From: Liquidambar formosana
Taxonomy: Eukaryota; Streptophyta; Magnoliopsida; Saxifragales; Altingiaceae
Assembly (NCBI GenBank): GCA_039720395.1
Contig: CM077833.1
Location: forward strand, 29,906,271-29,970,270
Length of the DNA stretch: 64,000 nt
Reading direction: 5' to 3'
Shown: piece by piece, positions 61,743 through 64,000 of the stretch
Layout of the letters: the number at the start of each line of letters is the position of its first letter
Position numbering within the stretch: position 1 is the first letter of the stretch
Translations under genes and position numbers: made by a program
The notes under the pieces: model-generated
Database searches by the model: none
Told to the model about the DNA's origin: nothing
Seen by the model: the letters and a program-made list of their open reading frames with translations, nothing else

Positions 61743-62668
61743 ATTCAAACACTTATCTCATCAAGAACAAAGCTTTTTCCCCACAATCTTCTCATCTTGT
61801 CCTGTAATTTTCTTCCTTTAAAGTTGCCTTTCTTTTTCTTTTCAGTTTGATCTTCCTTTTTTTCTCGAGTGCTCAAACTGGGTTTTGTTTTTTTGATCCT
61901 TTTTGTTTCGTCATTTTGTGTCTGTTTTTCATGTACTGGAGAGATGTGCACGAAATCTTTGTAAATATCAAGGAAATGAAATCTAGAGAGCTCTTTAATG
62001 CTTGTTTGTTCAATCAACCAATCATAGAAAATAAAAGGTGATTCCAAAGTAATCTATAGTGGAAAATAAATGGTTCAATACCATTTCAAGGGAAATTTTC
62101 TTTAGGAAAGGAAAGGATGATGACAAGCGAACTGAAGGAAGTGACAGTTCCACCTATGGTGGAGGGGGATGTATCGTGTGTAATTTGGCATTATGAAACT
62201 GGTACAATGAAGAAAGGACGAAGAAGGAGAGGACGATGAGGATTATCGGATAAGGGAGAGGGGCAAATGGGATGGTATGAATTTTGTCTGAATTCGGAAA
62301 TTCAAAGAGAGAGTTACCATCATTTTTATGAGGGAGTCTTCCATGTAACTGGGCAATAACTGGGCAATAAGAGAGGAGAAAAGTAGGATCATAAGGCCAA
62401 AATATACTTTAACAATCTTATTTTTTTTCATTATCCTATTAGTTTGTGATACCACGTCAGTCGATTGTATCACTTACATGCAAGTTTTTCAAGTTTTTTT
62501 CCATTTTCATTTCAAAAATGGGAGTTTTGTTTGGTATGTGGGGGCAGTGATTCCACTTGCCAGCCTACGTTGTCACCCACTGTTGCCAGTAGGCCCAATA
62601 ATGATATGGCTAATGTATTTGCTGTAGTAAAAATTTTGACGACACTATGGGCGTTTTTGTGAGTTTAG

Positions 62669-62725
62669 GCCGGCCTATAGCTCAGATGGTAAAATTGATT
62701 GACGTAAAATTTGAGTCCAATCCTT
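62669..62725 (+). other. tRNA-like A-box/B-box pair (SINE-like)
   Basis: TAGCTCAGATGG is a perfect A-box and a TTTGAGTCCAATCC element follows at tRNA-like distance as a weak B-box. The intervening sequence does not fold into an anticodon arm. Best read as a decayed tRNA-derived SINE head. Confidence 0.35.
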
Positions 62726-63261
62726 ATATCTGAATTTTATTTTTATTTTCTCTCTTCTTTATGATCTTTAAATAGCTCTGTCCTCATTTTATGGAGAATT
62801 GGAAATGGTCATGGAGTTATCCTCCTGGCTGGAACTTGGAACGGTCATCACATTCACACCAACCGAAAATCTTTTGCGCCCAATCGCTCATCGAAACTGT
62901 GCATCAAATATTGTGTGGACAGCTAATTTATAATTAAAAAGTGAGGCACATACGTCAAATTCATCGAAAAATTAAATATTATGAAATTCATTAAATTAAT
63001 AAACTCAAAAATAAACTATTGAATCTAACATAATTGTTTTATGAGCAAATTTAAATAATTTTTTTTGCCGATCCCATCTGGAGTGATGTTGGAATACCAT
63101 GATTAGCCTCATGGGTCAAATTAGCACGCGGATAGGATAGAGTTCAAAGGGATGACGCAATGAACATGGTTAACCCCATGGGTCAGTTGGTTTCTCAATT
63201 TCTATACGGTCCATATTTTGACATAAAATTAGTTTATTGTTGAACAAACATTACAACTGAG

Positions 63262-63328
63262 TCCGCTGTAGCACACTTGGTTAATTCCCTCATATTGGAA
63301 AATCCGGGTTCAACTCCCGGCAGCGGAA
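63262..63328 (+). pseudogene. Degenerate tRNA-Glu-like sequence
   Basis: A perfect 7-bp acceptor stem (TCCGCTG with CAGCGGA) and an intact T-arm (CCGGG TTCAACT CCCGG) frame a short, broken middle. A TTGGTTA D-loop is present but the D-stem is lost, and the anticodon region is only TTCC-CTCATATT-GGAA. The sequence most resembles plant nuclear tRNA-Glu. A T-run follows 8-10 bases later. It is a pseudogene or the head of a tRNA-derived retroposon, not a working tRNA. Confidence 0.6.
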
Positions 63329-63555
63329 AATAACCGTTTTTTTTTTTTTTTTTTTTTTTTCAACCCCCCCCCTTCCACTTTTCTTTTATTATTATTTTAT
63401 TTAATTGGCTTGCAATATGAAATCTGTACAAGCAAAGGAACATACAAGAGGGAGATTAATCAACAAAATTATAGTTTCACTTGGAGAGAAGGGTTAATGT
63501 AAGAAAGAATGACAATGGAACTCCCCAAGCTTCCAATTTCATTATTTCACCATGA

Positions 63556-63733
63556 AGGTTCTATTTGGATCTTAGAAAGCATGAGGGATTGAGGGAAAGG
63601 AAAAGAAAAAGTAGAAAATTGCTTACAGGTGGACTGCCTTCCTAGGCATTTTACGTTTTTTAAAATAAAAAAATTAAAATTTAAAATTTTAGCTTTTCCC
63701 TTTCCTACATGCTTGTTGAGATCCAAACGAAGG
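63556..63733. mobile_element. MITE
   Basis: The left part, TTCTATTTGGATCTTAGAAAGCATG, is inverted in the right part, CATGCTTGTTGAGATCCAAACGAAG. The core is purine-rich then T-rich. No target duplication was resolved. Confidence 0.55.
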
Positions 63734-64000
63734 CTAAATTACCTTAAGCATAGAACATTCCATGGATCAAAGCAACTATGACTTCCACTTTACAAGTTGG
63801 TTGACAGGACAGTGGCCTTTACAGAACTGAGCAATGCAAATGTGTACAACTTCTACATCTCGTAACTAACTGAGATAACAATGAGAACAAGATAACATCT
63901 AATAAACCATACAAACAAGGAACAATTGGACAAAGCATTCCTTTGATTGTAATATACACACACATATATATGTTAATTAGGGCAAGACAAAACAGTTACA

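Larger units (their letters stand above)
61743..64000. other. Spacer to the end of the window
   Basis: The first 300 bases are probably the 3' untranslated region of the B-box gene. Other contents are a SINE-like A/B-box pair (62669-62725), a degenerate tRNA (63262-63328) and a MITE (63556-63733). No further gene is visible, though the last 250 bases could be the flank of one outside the window. Confidence 0.45.

Noticed and set aside
1..64000. CRISPR arrays, operons, ribosome binding sites or prophage
   Set aside because: Spliced plant genes and nuclear transposons make bacterial features inapplicable, and no regular repeat-spacer array is present.

Overview
The window is nuclear DNA from a flowering plant, most likely a eudicot. 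The evidence is split genes with GT-AG introns, AT-rich introns and spacers, many microsatellites and MITEs, and six recognisable plant genes. The B-class MADS-box gene keeps a paleoAP3/TM6-type C-terminus, which is found in early-diverging eudicots, magnoliids and the TM6 lineage of core eudicots. I do not try to name a species.

Layout. 1-7950 is gene-free. It holds a small MITE (802-946) and a 1.57 kb Mutator-like element (5126-6697) with a perfect 9-bp target duplication. 7951-12948 (minus) encodes the alpha subunit of the COPI coat, apparently complete in length but carrying three separate +1 frameshifts in its last exon. 13.7-14.4 kb is an array of palindromic units like CACTA-transposon subterminal repeats. 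16065-18407 (plus) is a two-exon S-type anion channel of the SLAH1/SLAH4 type. 20790-20976 is a broken N-terminal fragment resembling GeBP/STKL transcription factors. 24693-26801 (plus) is an AP3/TM6 floral MADS-box gene with seven exons of textbook sizes, a perfect CArG box 102 bp upstream of its ATG and a long hairpin MITE just after the stop. 29488-39396 (plus) is a seven-exon microspherule-protein-1-like gene with a C-terminal FHA domain. 42221-43507 (plus) is a single-exon secreted LRR protein. 43.5-60.5 kb is a repeat-rich, gene-free block with a probable solo LTR (44808-45507), a second CACTA-like array (49.5 kb) and a 4.27 kb Mutator-like element (51087-55359). That element carries remnants of a MULE transposase and of a Ulp1-type protease on opposite strands. 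60582-61742 (plus) is a three-exon double B-box protein of the BBX20/21 type. The end holds a degenerate tRNA-Glu-like sequence and another MITE.

The genes have unrelated jobs (vesicle coat, anion transport, floral identity, chromatin, cell-surface LRR, light signalling), as is usual for plant gene neighbourhoods; I see no cluster or operon-like logic. The most unusual signal is a family of 16-bp palindromes, CAGTA-N6-TACTG, scattered through the interior of the Mutator-like element at 51-55 kb. Next are the three non-homopolymer single-base insertions in the coatomer gene.
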